From Acrocarpospora pleiomorpha (GTDB taxonomy: Bacteria > Actinomycetota > Actinomycetes > Streptosporangiales > Streptosporangiaceae): DNA of 59,704 bases. The translations under genes were made by a program, and so were the position numbers. Shown one piece after another: positions 59,041 through 59,704 of this stretch; the first letter of the stretch is position 1; every line of letters begins with the position of its first letter. The stretch spans positions 1-59,704 of the forward strand of contig NZ_BLAF01000066.1 in the NCBI RefSeq assembly GCF_009687885.1, given 5' to 3'. The notes below the pieces were generated by a model. That model was not told the DNA's origin. It worked only from the letters and a program-made list of their open reading frames with translations, and did no database searches.

Positions 59041-59704
59041 ATGCTCGAGTCTCCGTTCGAGGTGCTGGATCCCTCCCGTGCGGAGGGTGCCTGCGAACGC
59101 GAGGTGCCCGCGATCTTGAAGGGCACTGTGCTGGACCCTGACTACGTCCCGCCCCAGCGCTCCGCCAACGACGCCTCCGGCGAGACATACGGTGACGTAT
59201 GGCAGCAGAACGCACGGCAGCAGTTCCTCCACGGCCGCTCCACCGACGGTGCCCGCTCTACCGACGGCGGCTGCTCGGCAGGGCCGGAGACCTGTGGCGA
59301 GCCGGTGGGTTCCAGGGTGCCGGTGGGTTCTGGGGTGCTGGTGGCCGAGCTGAGGCAGCGCGCGTCCCTGCTTGCGGTGTCCGAGCTACCCGAGGGTGCC
59401 GGGTTGTGTGTGGGTGAGACGGAGGAGTTGCTGTTCACGCGGGATCGGCTGGACTCGGCGATCGCCGCGCGGGTGGGGCGCGTCCATGCCACCGGTGAGG
59501 CCAGGAGCGCTGGCAGCGGTGGGCATGCCTCGACCGGGACCTGGTTGCGTGCTTCGGCGGGGATGAGCGGTGGGGGTGCCTCTCGTCTGGTCCGGCTGGC
59601 GACTCAGCTGGCCCGGCTGCCCGTGGTGCGGGAGCGGTTCGCCTGCGGTGCGCTGGCTGAGGGGTCGGTCGAGGCGATCTGTCAGGTCACCGACCGTCTC
59701 AGTG
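59041..59704 (+). CDS. DUF222/HNH-endonuclease-type protein, 3' end outside window
   Basis: About 221 residues from ATG 59041 to the window edge. A variable N-terminus (LESPFEVLDPS) with a small internal repeat (PVGSRVPVGSGV) leads into the DUF222 domain: LFTRDRLDSAIAARVGRVHATG, ASTGTWLRASAGMS and the start of VEAICQVTDRL. In actinobacteria this domain (13E12 family) usually precedes a C-terminal HNH nuclease, which lies beyond the window. These genes occur in many divergent copies per genome. Confidence 0.85.
   Translation, partial: MLESPFEVLDPSRAEGACEREVPAILKGTVLDPDYVPPQRSANDASGETYGDVWQQNARQQFLHGRSTDGARSTDGGCSAGPETCGEPVGSRVPVGSGVLVAELRQRASLLAVSELPEGAGLCVGETEELLFTRDRLDSAIAARVGRVHATGEARSAGSGGHASTGTWLRASAGMSGGGASRLVRLATQLARLPVVRERFACGALAEGSVEAICQVTDRLS

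Overview
This is high-GC actinomycete DNA. G/C-ending codons, leaderless-looking promoters, secreted enzymes with FN3-CBM2 tails, a Ppm1-type mannosyltransferase beside lnt, a PF04672-type methyltransferase and a DUF222/HNH gene fit Streptosporangiales (Nonomuraea, Streptosporangium or Sphaerisporangium type). The genus is inferred, not proven.

Layout. 1-4.2 kb: ROK and LacI sugar regulators and a LacI-operator-controlled secreted esterase. 4.2-11.2 kb: HelR/HelD-type RNA polymerase recycling ATPase, a probable structured non-coding RNA ending at a 46-bp perfect palindrome, lnt, ppm1, and a TetR/SDR pair with three matching operators. 11.5-13.7 kb: a decayed patch holding a secreted protein that runs into a methyltransferase relic, an integrase pseudogene and a nucleotidyltransferase. 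14-23.6 kb: NmrA-like protein, secreted SGNH esterase, GH43/CBM13 galactanase-like enzyme, HxlR regulator, two unknown secreted proteins, MFS transporter and MetE-like protein. 23.7-27.9 kb: small proteins, an intracellular subtilase plus alpha/beta hydrolase pair, and a free FN3-CBM2 protein.

28.1-50.8 kb is one catabolic island. A LysR regulator (47114-48145) lies inside it. Three promoters carry the same operator layout: half-sites ATCGG, CCGAT, ATCGG at fixed offsets (0, 10 and 12 bases), then 9 bp to TTGGAC and a TACCGT/TACGGT -10. They drive (1) an aldehyde dehydrogenase that has lost its catalytic core, (2) a ~17.5-kb operon of two-component aromatic hydroxylase, class III ring-cleavage dioxygenase, GalB-like PIG-L hydratase, RraA/CHA aldolase, HyuA/HyuB, a five-gene Opp/Dpp importer, a ThDP enzyme, an amidohydrolase and two SDRs, and (3) a LigJ-like amidohydrolase, an M24 hydrolase and a RidA protein. 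Together they look like uptake and meta-cleavage of an unidentified, possibly nitrogen-bearing, polyhydroxylated aromatic to pyruvate and oxaloacetate-level products. The dioxygenase has a TTA codon at position 4, suggesting bldA dependence.

50.8-59.7 kb: PF04672 methyltransferase; a minus-strand operon of a dynamin-like GTPase, a second P-loop GTPase and a single-pass membrane protein (a candidate GTPase-centred membrane or conflict system of unknown role); a GH15 glucoamylase/trehalase-type enzyme; an alpha/beta hydrolase; and a DUF222/HNH protein cut by the window end.
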